Below, piece by piece: positions 52,652 through 60,544 of a DNA stretch of 64,000 nucleotides; position 1 is the stretch's first letter; the number at the start of each line of letters is the position of its first letter. Position numbers and translations under genes: made by a program. The notes beneath the pieces are model-generated. The model did not search any database and was not told where the DNA came from. It worked only from the letters and a program-made list of their open reading frames with translations. Origin of the DNA: Aquiflexum sp. TKW24L (lineage in GTDB: Bacteria > Bacteroidota > Bacteroidia > Cytophagales > Cyclobacteriaceae); contig NZ_JAMFLG010000001.1 of NCBI RefSeq assembly GCF_023502205.1, forward strand, positions 1-64,000, written 5' to 3'.

Positions 52652-53314
52652 CTACCACCTAATCTCCCCTATCCCCTTTTCTTTGAGATATTCATTGGCT
52701 TTGGAAAAGTGTCCACAACCCAAAAAACCCCTGTGAGCAGATAGTGGGCTTGGATGTGGTGCATGGAGTTTGAGATGCCTTTTCTCATCGATAAATGAGG
52801 CTTTCTTTTGTGCATAGGCACCCCAAAGCATAAAAACCACATGTTCTTTGTTGTCTGCTATTTTCCGGATTACCGCATCTGTAAACAGTTCCCATCCTTT
52901 GTTTTGGTGGGACCCTGCTTGATGAGCCCTGACAGTAAGCGTGGCATTCAAAAGTAAAACGCCCTGATCAGCCCATTTGGCAAGGTCACCATTTGAAGGC
53001 ATTGGATTTCCTAGATCTCGGTTGATTTCTTTAAATATATTCAGAAGGCTGGGGGGGAAAGGAATACCCTCACGGACCGAGAATGACAGGCCATGTGCCT
53101 GACCCGGACCATGGTATGGATCCTGCCCCAAAATCACAACTTTCAAATCCTCTAAAGGACAATGGTCAAAAGCATTGAAAATCTCTTTACCTTTAGGGTA
53201 AACCACTTGGTTCTGGTACTCTGATTTAATAAAACCTGCTAGATTGGCAAAATAAGGTTCGGAAAATTCCTCATCTAGAAGATTTTTCCATCCTGCTTCA
53301 ATTTTAACATCCAT
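52652..53314 (-). CDS. ung: Uracil-DNA glycosylase
   Basis: This full-length (220-residue) family 1 uracil-DNA glycosylase removes uracil from DNA as the first step of base excision repair. Visible motifs are VVILGQDPYHGPGQAHGLSFS (water-activating Asp65), PPSLLNIFKEI, LLNATLTVRAHQAGSH (Asn of the uracil pocket) and HPSPLSAHRGFLGC (DNA-intercalation loop with catalytic His). It is a single gene ending in the heptamer-repeat gap. Confidence 0.97.
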   Translation of the reverse strand: MDVKIEAGWKNLLDEEFSEPYFANLAGFIKSEYQNQVVYPKGKEIFNAFDHCPLEDLKVVILGQDPYHGPGQAHGLSFSVREGIPFPPSLLNIFKEINRDLGNPMPSNGDLAKWADQGVLLLNATLTVRAHQAGSHQNKGWELFTDAVIRKIADNKEHVVFMLWGAYAQKKASFIDEKRHLKLHAPHPSPLSAHRGFLGCGHFSKANEYLKEKGIGEIRW

Positions 53315-53391
53315 TTTTGTATCGTACTTCCTAAATGATTTGGAATTAAGACAAAGTTTTCGAATTTTTATATCCCTAATAATAAAAAGAA

Positions 53392-53778
53392 ATGGTTACA
53401 GCTGTTACCCAAGGAATTAAAGTCACTGTTGAAGTCACCTATCAGGCCGAATTTTCCAGTCCGCACCAGCATCATTATGTATTTACATACAAGGTAAATA
53501 TTGAAAACAATAGCCCCCATACCATCCAACTGATGAGAAGAAAGTGGGAAATTTTTGATGCAGGTGATACCACCAAAACTGTAGAAGGTGACGGTGTTGT
53601 GGGACAGCAGCCCATTCTCGAGCCGGGCCATTTGCATGAATATGTTTCCGGCTGTAACCTCAAATCAGGATTGGGAAAAATGAGAGGTTCCTTCTTTATG
53701 GAAAAGCTTTTTGATGGAAAAGTCCTTGAAGTAAAAATTCCTGAATTTCAGTTGATTGCAGATATCTTTGACAATTAA
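53392..53778 (+). CDS. apaG: ApaG family protein
   Basis: This 128-residue single-domain protein of the ApaG/DUF525 family has a fibronectin-like beta fold. Characteristic parts are HHYVFTYKVNIENNS, QLMRRKWEIFDA, the pyrophosphate-binding-like loop VEGDGVVGQQPILEPG, YVSGCNLKSGLGKMRG and the FxVxIPxFxL end (VKIPEFQLIADI). In other bacteria it is linked to Co2+/Mg2+ resistance, but its biochemical role is unsettled. The methyltransferase gene begins two bases after its stop. Confidence 0.93.
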   Translation: MVTAVTQGIKVTVEVTYQAEFSSPHQHHYVFTYKVNIENNSPHTIQLMRRKWEIFDAGDTTKTVEGDGVVGQQPILEPGHLHEYVSGCNLKSGLGKMRGSFFMEKLFDGKVLEVKIPEFQLIADIFDN

Positions 53779-53780
53779 AT

Positions 53781-54560
53781 TTGAGGCAGCACTTATTTCC
53801 TCTTCTTGCCTACATAAAGTATTGGCTTGTCAAAGAAGACCAATACGCAATCCAATCACCCTTTGTTTTTGATATCTATAATGGACTTATCGGTCATGTC
53901 CAGCAATCTAAGGACAAAGACCTCGACATTGAGGAAATCAGAAAAAAACTACTGGCAAGTAAAGAAATCTGCGAAATTGAGGATTTTGGAGCCGGCTCCA
54001 AAAAATTAAGAAAAGCCACAAGAAGGATTTCATCCATTACAAAATACAGTACAAGCACTCGTAAATATTCCCTGCTATACCAATTTTTCTGTTCTAAAAC
54101 TCCTGCTGAACAGGTATACGAATTGGGAACTTGTGTAGGGCTAAATACCCGATACCTTGCCAATGTCACCAAGGGAAGTTTATTTACTTTTGAAGGAAGC
54201 CCTTCACTTTGGAAAAAGTCCCAAGAATTCCAAAAACCCCAAAACACTCATTTTGTCCTGGGAAACTTAAAAAATTCACTTCCTTATTTATTAGATAAAA
54301 ACCATCCGGTAGATTTCGCCCTATTAGATGCTAACCATACTTACCAAGCCACTTTAGCGTATTTTGAGCTTTTATTGCCAAAAATCCAAGAGTCCAGTAT
54401 TATAGCCATCGCTGATATCCATTGGTCAAAAGAAATGAACCAAGCTTGGGAAAAAATCAAATCCCATCCCCGGGTAGTCATCAGCTTGGACTTTTTTGAA
54501 TGCGGTGTTTTGATTTTTGACAACACACTTACCAAATCACATTATATTTTACATTATTGA
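53781..54560 (+). CDS. Class I SAM-dependent methyltransferase
   Basis: This 259-residue protein uses a TTG start at 53781, two bases after apaG and with an in-frame stop just upstream. It has a Rossmann-type methyltransferase core: VYELGTCVGLNTRYLA (SAM-binding glycine loop near 113), SLFTFEGSPSLWKKS (acidic residue after strand 2) and VDFALLDANHTYQATLAYF (motif near 178). This is the pattern of small-molecule O-methyltransferases. Substrate unknown. It overlaps the 3' end of the opposing methyltransferase gene by seven bases. Confidence 0.75.
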   Translation: MRQHLFPLLAYIKYWLVKEDQYAIQSPFVFDIYNGLIGHVQQSKDKDLDIEEIRKKLLASKEICEIEDFGAGSKKLRKATRRISSITKYSTSTRKYSLLYQFFCSKTPAEQVYELGTCVGLNTRYLANVTKGSLFTFEGSPSLWKKSQEFQKPQNTHFVLGNLKNSLPYLLDKNHPVDFALLDANHTYQATLAYFELLLPKIQESSIIAIADIHWSKEMNQAWEKIKSHPRVVISLDFFECGVLIFDNTLTKSHYILHY

Positions 54561-55144
54561 CTTTTCTGAAGTATGAAAAATAATTCATGTCCCTGTCTGG
54601 CAGGAATAGAATTATAGCATTCTTCCATTTTCAGGATATGGAATTCTTTTTCAAACAGATTCTTATATTCACCAAACTCCCCACCAAAAGGAGGTCCCGG
54701 GTTTTGAAAATGTCGGTTGAACAATAGCCCCACCAATTTCCCGCCTGGTTTTATAAGCGATTTCATCTTCTTTACATATTGGGGACGAAATTCCGGAGGC
54801 AAAGCACATAAAAAGGTCTGCTCAATAATCAGGTCATACTGTCCTGAATGGTCAAAAAAATCGATGTGGTGGATTTGGCTTCTTGGAAAATCAGGATTGG
54901 TAAAATGAAAATTTTGCAAAGGAAAAAAAGAAATATCTAAAATGTAAGTATTCAAAAAGCCTTTTTTTAAAGCATATTGTGCCTCATATCCATTTCCTGC
55001 ACCGGGAACAAGTATTTTTAACCTGAAATTTTCAATCTGGTCTAAATATTGCTTTATTGGTTCCGTAATTTCACCTACATCCCAACCAATGGAATTTTGT
55101 TGATATCTTGAAGTCCAATAATCTTCAGAAAGGATATTTGACAT
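54554..55144 (-). CDS. Thiopurine methyltransferase-like SAM methyltransferase
   Basis: This 196-residue protein of the TPMT-like group starts with YWTSRYQQNSIGWDVGE, the family's typical WxxRYxxxxxxWDxG. It continues with LKILVPGAGNGYEAQYA (SAM loop), LDISFFPLQNF, YDLIIEQTFLCALPPEFR and GGKLVGLLFNRHF. It methylates S or other soft nucleophiles in relatives; substrate here unknown. It is convergent with, and overlaps, the preceding methyltransferase gene. Confidence 0.85.
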   Translation of the reverse strand: MSNILSEDYWTSRYQQNSIGWDVGEITEPIKQYLDQIENFRLKILVPGAGNGYEAQYALKKGFLNTYILDISFFPLQNFHFTNPDFPRSQIHHIDFFDHSGQYDLIIEQTFLCALPPEFRPQYVKKMKSLIKPGGKLVGLLFNRHFQNPGPPFGGEFGEYKNLFEKEFHILKMEECYNSIPARQGHELFFILQKSQ

Positions 55145-55182
55145 TAATTCACTAAATTAAAATTTCTACAATTTAATCATCT

Positions 55183-56097
55183 ATGGAAACTACTCCACAA
55201 AAAAACACCAAAAAAGACAATGGGAAAAACATCCTGATTATTGTCTTATTAATCCTGATCGTTGCAAGCGGTATCAAACTGTACACTGACCACCTAGACA
55301 AAACGAGAAAATCCGAAGAAATTCTAATCCTTTCAGAAGAAAACAACGAGCTCAACCGTAGGATTGATTCCATGAATTACCAACTTGACCTTAGAATTCA
55401 GGAAATCACCAAATTGGGAGGCGATATCGCTGCCTTGGAAGAAATCAAAGAGCAACTCACCCGTGAAAGGAGTCTTGACAGAAAAAGGTCTACAGAAGAA
55501 ATCGCTTCGTTAAACCAAAGAATAGCCGCATTCTCTAAAACAATGCAGGAAAAGGATCAGGAAATCCTCAGGCTGAGAGAAGTCAATGAGCAGCTTTTCA
55601 CCGAAAACACCGATTTGAAGACCACACAAGTTCAGATCCAAGAGGAAGTGGCCCAGCTGAATGTCAAGCAAAAGGAACTACAGGATAAAGTTGACATAGC
55701 AGCTAGATTAAGGGCGGAAAACATCAGCATTGTCGCCCTCAATTCTCGTGGCAAAGAAAGAGAAGATGGTTTCAAAAACAGACAATTGGAAAAACTTCGG
55801 ATAACCTTCAACCTCGCAGATAATAAAGTAGCAGAAAAAGGTGCAAGGGACATTTACGTTCAGATTATGGCTCCAAATAACCAACCTATCTTTGATGTTG
55901 CCAAAGGCTCAGGTACATTTTCGGTCGGTGGAAGGGAGGAGTTCTTTACCGTTCATCAGGACATCCTTTTTGACAACTCTAAGCAGACTTTGACATATTT
56001 CTACGAAAAAGGCACCAAATACAATCCGGGAATCTATGAGATCAGGATTTATGCTGACGGATATCAGATTGGAACCAAGTCATTTGAAGTGAAATAA
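55183..56097 (+). CDS. Membrane-anchored coiled-coil protein with C-terminal beta domain
   Basis: This 304-residue protein has a short cytoplasmic Lys-rich N-terminus, one membrane helix at about 17-34 (ILIIVLLILIVASGIKL), a long coiled coil at about 42-175 (heptads such as LNQRIAAFSKTMQEKDQEI), and a beta-rich C-terminal domain (about 198-304; RITFNLADNKVAEKGA, YEIRIYADGYQIG). It is probably periplasmic beyond the helix. I do not know its function. It lies between a methyltransferase gene and the ribosomal operon, whose own promoter follows. Confidence 0.75.
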   Translation: METTPQKNTKKDNGKNILIIVLLILIVASGIKLYTDHLDKTRKSEEILILSEENNELNRRIDSMNYQLDLRIQEITKLGGDIAALEEIKEQLTRERSLDRKRSTEEIASLNQRIAAFSKTMQEKDQEILRLREVNEQLFTENTDLKTTQVQIQEEVAQLNVKQKELQDKVDIAARLRAENISIVALNSRGKEREDGFKNRQLEKLRITFNLADNKVAEKGARDIYVQIMAPNNQPIFDVAKGSGTFSVGGREEFFTVHQDILFDNSKQTLTYFYEKGTKYNPGIYEIRIYADGYQIGTKSFEVK

Positions 56098-56118
56098 TCA
56101 GGTATTTTAAAGCTATTA

Positions 56119-56150
56119 TTTGGAATAAACAGGACAAACAACTACTTTTG
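56119..56150 (+). promoter_or_regulatory. Bacteroidota-type promoter of the rpsF operon
   Basis: TTTG at 56119-56122 and TACTTTTG at 56143-56150 match the -33 TTTG and -7 TAnnTTTG boxes of Bacteroidota vegetative promoters with a 20-base spacer. The start codon of rpsF is 39 bases downstream of the -7 box. Confidence 0.75.
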
Positions 56151-56189
56151 CGGTCTGTTTATCAAAAATAAGCTTAAAAAAATAAAATC

Positions 56190-56561
56190 ATGTTCCAAAA
56201 AAATTATGAAACGGTATTCATACTAACTCCCGTTTTGTCTGATGTTCAGATGAAGGATACCGTAGACAAGTTTGTAAGCTTGTTAAAAAATGAGGGGGCA
56301 GAAGTCATCAATGTTGAGAATTGGGGTCTAAAGAAATTGGCCTATCCTATTCAGAAAAAAAGCACCGGTTTCTACATTTTAATTGAGTACAAAGGTGATC
56401 CATCTTTGGTCAAGAAATTGGAAATTGAAATCAGAAGAGACGAGAAAATTCTCCGATTCCTGACGACAGTTCTTGACAAGCACGGCATTGCTTACGGAGA
56501 CAAAAGAAGAAAAGGTGAATTTAACAAAAAAACTGAAGCAAAGGAGGAGCCTGTATCATGA
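56190..56561 (+). CDS. rpsF: Small ribosomal subunit protein bS6
   Basis: This 123-residue bS6 begins [14 protein letters not shown], the canonical first strand. [23 protein letters not shown] and [17 protein letters not shown] follow, and the acidic/lysine-rich tail is common in Bacteroidota. It binds bS18 and 16S rRNA in the platform of the small subunit. Its last bases overlap the rpsR start (ATGA), so the two are coupled. Confidence 0.97.
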   Translation: MFQKNYETVFILTPVLSDVQMKDTVDKFVSLLKNEGAEVINVENWGLKKLAYPIQKKSTGFYILIEYKGDPSLVKKLEIEIRRDEKILRFLTTVLDKHGIAYGDKRRKGEFNKKTEAKEEPVS

Positions 56562-56809
56562 CACTCAAAAATGAACCAATCAACAGAAACGATAACAGGA
56601 AAAAATACTGTCGTTTCAAAAAAAGCGGTATCAAATATATCGATTACAAAGACCCTAACTTCCTTTTGAAGTTTGTCAACGAGCAGGGCAAGATTCTTCC
56701 AAGAAGATTGACAGGGAATTCAGCTAAGTTTCAAAGAAAAGTGTCCAATGCCATCAAAAAGGCAAGACACTTGGCATTATTGCCATTTGTAACTGACGGT
56801 TTGAAATAG
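56558..56809 (+). CDS. rpsR: Small ribosomal subunit protein bS18
   Basis: This 83-residue bS18 contains [41 protein letters not shown] and [15 protein letters not shown], the conserved core of the family. It forms a heterodimer with bS6 on 16S rRNA. It overlaps rpsF by four bases and precedes rplI by 36. Confidence 0.97.
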   Translation: MTLKNEPINRNDNRKKYCRFKKSGIKYIDYKDPNFLLKFVNEQGKILPRRLTGNSAKFQRKVSNAIKKARHLALLPFVTDGLK

Positions 56810-56845
56810 TACATCTTTGTTCATTTATCTTTAAATAGTATTACA

Positions 56846-57289
56846 ATGGAAGTTATTCTTAAAACAGACATAAAGGGACTTGGATACAAAAATGACATGG
56901 TCGAAGTAAAGCCAGGTTATGGTAGAAATTACCTCATTCCTCAGGGATTTGCGGTATTGGCTACAGGTTCCAACAGAAAAATCCTTGCAGAAAACGTAAA
57001 GCAAGCTGCCCACAAAGCAGAAAAAATCAAAACAGCAGCCGAGGAATTGGCTACTAAACTAGCCGAAATGACTTTGGAAATCAAAGCCAAAATCGGTGAA
57101 TCAGGTAAAATCTTCGGAAAAGTAACAACCTTACAGGTTTCTGATGCATTGGCAACCAAAGGAGTGGAAATCGACAGAAAGAAAATTTCTATCAATGTGC
57201 CTGTTCAAGGTGCAGGAGAATTCGAAGCTGAGGTTGACCTTCACAGAGAAGTGAAAAGCAAAGTGAAATTTGTTGTTGTAGCTGAATAA
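56846..57289 (+). CDS. rplI: Large ribosomal subunit protein bL9
   Basis: This 147-residue bL9 has the N-terminal domain MEVILKTDIKGLGYKNDMVEV and the rRNA-binding loop KPGYGRNYLIPQGFAVLAT. A central long helix and the C-terminal domain (GKIFGKVTTLQVSDAL; VDLHREVKSKVKFVV) follow. It binds 23S rRNA near the L1 stalk base. It is the last gene of the rpsF-rpsR-rplI operon, followed by a strong terminator. Confidence 0.97.
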   Translation: MEVILKTDIKGLGYKNDMVEVKPGYGRNYLIPQGFAVLATGSNRKILAENVKQAAHKAEKIKTAAEELATKLAEMTLEIKAKIGESGKIFGKVTTLQVSDALATKGVEIDRKKISINVPVQGAGEFEAEVDLHREVKSKVKFVVVAE

Positions 57290-57312
57290 GCAAAACAAAA
57301 AATACAGTAAAC

Positions 57313-57343
57313 AAAAAAGGCTTTCAAATCGAAAGCCTTTTTT
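57313..57343. terminator. Bidirectional intrinsic terminator after rplI
   Basis: AAAAAAGGCTTTC (57313-57325), loop AAATC and GAAAGCCTTTTTT (57331-57343) form a perfect 13-base-pair stem (7 pairs without the A/T flanks), with T-runs on both strands. It serves the rplI operon and the convergent small gene ending at 57356. Confidence 0.92.
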
Positions 57344-57355
57344 GTTTTGTTTTGA

Positions 57356-57604
57356 TTAATTCAAAGCGATTTTTTCAAGATCTTCTACCAATTTCTTGGC
57401 TACAGCCTTGCTGTTTTCTTCTCTTTTGGCTTTCAATAATTCCAAAGCTTCTTTGCTTTTTGCAATAACCCCGACAGGATTGTTGTCATATTGGAAACTG
57501 TTCCAGCACCAAGATAATTCAGAATGAAGCTTCTCGCCCAAGTTCAATTTTTCAAGTTTTTCCAAAGTGGAAACAATGGTTTTTTCAGAAATTTTTACTG
57601 ACAT
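57356..57604 (-). CDS. Small helical protein, unrecognised
   Basis: The start is set at Met 57604 (MSVKISEKTIVSTLEKL), giving 82 residues; the longer reading to 57658 begins with low-complexity residues. The protein is helical with conserved-looking ELSWCWNSFQYDNNPVGV and a charged C-terminus (AVAKKLVEDLEKIAL). No signal peptide or membrane segment. The function is unknown. It is convergent with the ribosomal operon and shares its terminator. Confidence 0.7.
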   Translation of the reverse strand: MSVKISEKTIVSTLEKLEKLNLGEKLHSELSWCWNSFQYDNNPVGVIAKSKEALELLKAKREENSKAVAKKLVEDLEKIALN

Positions 57605-57795
57605 GATTATAATTGTTTTGTTAAATAATGTAATTTCTTTTTTCAAATTCGAGTGCAAAACAATATATAATTTTCTATAAATACAATATAATCAGATATT
57701 TAGTAACATTAATTTAAATTACAATCGATTTCGATATAATAATTGGTGGGTTATTTTTGATTCTTGTCACTATATTTAATGCAACTTATCAAGGA

Positions 57796-58440
57796 ATGGA
57801 AAGAAAGCAATCGCTTCAAGAAGAATTTGCCAACAGCATCACCCATGGTTTCGGGATTTTATTCAGCATCATCGCCATCGCATTGTTGGTCACTTTTACC
57901 GTACTTAATGGGTCAGCCATCCATATTGTCAGTTGTAGCCTTTTTGGAGCCTCCATATTGTTGTTATATACCTTTTCTACCCTTTACCACGCTACGCCTC
58001 CGGGTGCCATCAAAACTTGGCTGAGAACCTTTGACCATATAGGAATCTATTTCCTGATTGCGGGAACATATACACCATTTTTACTATTGGCCGTCAAAGG
58101 GATATTAGGCTGGGTTTTTTTTGGGATCATTTGGGGACTTACAGTGTTTGGTATTATTTTTAAAATATTCTTTACTCATAAATTCCAAAAAGCTTCACTG
58201 ATACTCTACTTGGGTATGGGTTGGATGGCAGTCTTCCTGATCAAACCCCTGCTGACTACCTTGAGCACCCCTACCCTATTTTTAATTGCGGCGGGAGGAC
58301 TCAGCTATACCCTCGGTACCATTTTTTATACCAGACCCCAAATGCGCTTTGGTCATACCATCTGGCACCTATTTGTCTTGACCGGTACAATCTTACATTT
58401 TATAGCGATCATGAACATGATACTGGTCGATAACCTATAA
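57796..58440 (+). CDS. Haemolysin III/PAQR family membrane protein
   Basis: The start is set at ATG 57796 (MERKQSLQEEFAN), giving 214 residues. Seven hydrophobic helices and family motifs are clear: EEFANSITHGFG at the start, LLYTFSTLYHA near 65, FDHIGIYFLIAGTYTPFLL near 88 and the C-terminal GHTIWHLFVLTGTILHF. The His, Asp and His residues in these motifs form the zinc site of PAQR-type hydrolases, so a membrane amidase/ceramidase-like activity is possible. In bacteria the function is unproven. Confidence 0.9.
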   Translation: MERKQSLQEEFANSITHGFGILFSIIAIALLVTFTVLNGSAIHIVSCSLFGASILLLYTFSTLYHATPPGAIKTWLRTFDHIGIYFLIAGTYTPFLLLAVKGILGWVFFGIIWGLTVFGIIFKIFFTHKFQKASLILYLGMGWMAVFLIKPLLTTLSTPTLFLIAAGGLSYTLGTIFYTRPQMRFGHTIWHLFVLTGTILHFIAIMNMILVDNL

Positions 58441-58501
58441 ACTTTTTGGGCTGACATTAAAGCATTTAAAATATATACTCAAAAAATCTTCAGTACCCTA
58501 C

Positions 58502-58532
58502 TTGCATAAAAAGGAAAGTACCCCTACATTTG
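58502..58532 (+). promoter_or_regulatory. Bacteroidota-type promoter of tRNA-Gln
   Basis: TTG at 58502-58504 and TACATTTG at 58525-58532, with 20 bases between, fit the TTG/TAnnTTTG promoter. The tRNA begins 39 bases after the -7 box. Confidence 0.7.
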
Positions 58533-58570
58533 TGACACCTTTCAAAAAAGGGGTGAATTCAATTAAAAAT

Positions 58571-58643
58571 TGGCCGATGGTGTAACTGGCAACACGTCTG
58601 ATTTTGGTTCAGAAGAGTCCAGGTTCGAAACCTGGTCGGCCAA
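58571..58643 (+). tRNA. tRNA-Gln (anticodon TTG)
   Basis: The acceptor stem is TGGCCGA/TCGGCCA (58571-58577 with 58636-58642). The anticodon stem TCTGA/TCAGA encloses TTTTGGT with anticodon TTG, and the T arm CCAGG-TTCGAAA-CCTGG is perfect. Discriminator A at 58643; the CCA end is not encoded. Confidence 0.95.
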
Positions 58644-58649
58644 CATAAG

Positions 58650-58674
58650 AGCAGCTCAAAAGGCTGCTTTTTTT
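58650..58674 (+). terminator. Intrinsic terminator after tRNA-Gln
   Basis: AGCAGC, loop TCAAAAG and GCTGCT are followed by a T-run (58668-58674). It lies six bases after the tRNA. Confidence 0.85.
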
Positions 58675-58766
58675 ATTTTCATTCATATGGATTCATTTTC
58701 GAAATCCAAACCCAGCTTCCCCCTTTACCTGAAATTCACTTAATTTGCAATATCAAAACCATTAAG

Positions 58767-59912
58767 ATGTCATCATTCGATTCTATCAGGCCATATTACG
58801 ATACAGAAGTAAATGACGCAATCCGGGAGATCATGGACCACCCGATGCTGAAGGCCATGATGAATTTTACCTTTCCCGAGGAAAAAGATGAATTCTGGAA
58901 AAACCTGATGCTGCATTGCCACTCCATCAGGGACTTCCAAATCAACTTTATCTACCCTGCCATCCAAAAAGTGCTGGAGAAAAGTTCCAGTGGCCTTTCC
59001 ACATCAGGATTTGAAAAACTAGAAAAAAACACCTCCTACCTTTTTATATCCAATCACAGGGACATTATTCTTGATACATCTTTGCTGAATGCCTCACTAT
59101 ACGAACACGGTCTCCGTATGACCACCTCAGCTATTGGCGATAACTTGGTAAAAAAGCCCTTCCTGAGAACTTTGGCAAGATTGACGAGGAGTTTTATAAT
59201 CAAAAGGGGGATACCATCAAGAGAATTGTTGGAAAGTTCCAGGTCAATTTCTGCTTTTATAAAACAATCTCTCCTGAGAGAAAACAGATCTGTATGGATA
59301 GCACAGCGTGAAGGCCGCACCAAAGACGGAAACGACATGACCCACAAAGGCGTGCTGAAGATGATTGGAATGGCTGCAGGACCGGGAGAAAATATCCTTG
59401 ATTACTTCAAAAAAATCAATGTCGTACCCGTAAGTATCTCCTATGAATATGACCCTACGGATGTGCTCAAAATGCCTGAACTATTGGCTAAAGCCCGGTC
59501 AGAAGCCTATGTCAAAGGAGAGAATGAAGACTTTCATACCTTATTGAATGGCATCATAGGCCAAAAAAGAGGGATACATATCCATATCGGAGATGTACTT
59601 ACTGACCCAATTGATCATATTTCAAAAACAGTTTCCACCGGTGTCAAACAAATGCAGGAGTTAGCAGAATTGGTTGACAGACAGATCATTCTTGGATACA
59701 GGTTATGGCCTACCAAATACGTCGCGCATGACCTCCTCCAAGGGACAGATGATTATTCAGATAAATATACCGCGGAGGAAAAAGAACTTTTCGAAAGAAG
59801 ATTCAGAAAAGGCGTTGACCAATCTGACCCTATGGCTGTAAAGAGTTTTCTAGCCATGTATGCCAATCCTGTAGCCAATCAGATGAGGATTATAAAAGAG
59901 ACTTTAAACTGA
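58767..59912 (+). CDS. PlsC-like 1-acyl-glycerol-3-phosphate acyltransferase family protein
   Basis: This 381-residue protein has acyltransferase block I as LFISNHRDIILDTSLL near residues 92-107 (NHxxxxD form) and a block III-like QREGRTKDGND near 192-202 (EGR in place of the usual EGTR). VVPVSISYEYDP (block IV-like) follows near 223. There are no strong membrane helices, so it is probably peripheral. It is longer than typical PlsC (about 240), with an N-terminal 80-residue and C-terminal extension. Such proteins in Bacteroidota may act on phospholipid or lipid A-like acceptors; the substrate is unknown. Confidence 0.8.
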   Translation: MSSFDSIRPYYDTEVNDAIREIMDHPMLKAMMNFTFPEEKDEFWKNLMLHCHSIRDFQINFIYPAIQKVLEKSSSGLSTSGFEKLEKNTSYLFISNHRDIILDTSLLNASLYEHGLRMTTSAIGDNLVKKPFLRTLARLTRSFIIKRGIPSRELLESSRSISAFIKQSLLRENRSVWIAQREGRTKDGNDMTHKGVLKMIGMAAGPGENILDYFKKINVVPVSISYEYDPTDVLKMPELLAKARSEAYVKGENEDFHTLLNGIIGQKRGIHIHIGDVLTDPIDHISKTVSTGVKQMQELAELVDRQIILGYRLWPTKYVAHDLLQGTDDYSDKYTAEEKELFERRFRKGVDQSDPMAVKSFLAMYANPVANQMRIIKETLN

Positions 59913-60390
59913 TTTCAGTTTGCCTCTTCTTCATATTGGCTAATTTTATTATTTCGACTGATTTGCTCACGTTTTATCGCTTATTTAATCAGGTCTTATA
60001 CCACTCATCTAGAAAATAAATTTTATTCCAAAAAAAATCTTGATCAACGTAATTATCAAACCCTAATTTTTTTTTCCCACGCAGGATTTTTAATGACTTA
60101 GAAAAGTATTTAAAACTTACTTTTATATAATAAGTACCAAAATTCTATTAAATACGACTTTTTTTATAATAACCAGATGATTTTCAAGCATTCAGGTCAT
60201 TTTCACTGACAAAATACACCAAGCTATATTCTTTAAAAAAGATGAATTTTGTCGGTCAAATATTCTTAATTTCATAATACTTAAACCTGAAAATGAGCCG
60301 GCCAGGCAGGTTTCAGGTTTTTGTTATGATCTACTAGACTCTCTTTCGCTAACCGAATTACCCAACATTACCCCTAAAAACCTCTGTTAT
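59913..60390. other. Intergenic region before a kinase remnant
   Basis: About 478 AT-rich bases without a recognisable gene. A G/C-rich hairpin-like patch at about 60290-60325 (CCTGAAA...TTTCAGG with loop ATGAGCCGGCCAGGCAGG) followed by TTTTTGTT could be a terminator or the 3' edge of a lost gene. Confidence 0.4.
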
Positions 60391-60540
60391 TTTCGAAAGC
60401 ACCTTATCCAAAAAGAATTTTCCGGCACAGGAATCGGTCTCGCCATCTGCAAAAAAATAGTCGAAGAACTTGGCGGGAAAATATGGGTCGAATCTACCCT
60501 CGGTCTTGGAAGTACATTCCATTTTACAATTCCAAAATAA
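60391..60540 (+). pseudogene. C-terminal fragment of a histidine kinase
   Basis: The frame ending at TAA 60538-60540 reads [19 protein letters not shown] followed by [19 protein letters not shown], which is the G2 box and last strands of a HATPase_c domain. Nothing recognisable precedes about 60385, so at least 95 percent of the kinase has gone. It lies five bases before the intact kinase gene, whose own end ([15 protein letters not shown]) is very similar, so deletion or recombination between tandem kinase genes is likely. Confidence 0.85.
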
Positions 60541-60544
60541 TCTG

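Noticed and set aside
60470-60544. Longer start for the CHASE histidine kinase
   Set aside because: This part overlaps, in another frame, the recognisable end of a kinase remnant; the ATG at 60545 gives a normal basic N-terminus before TM1.
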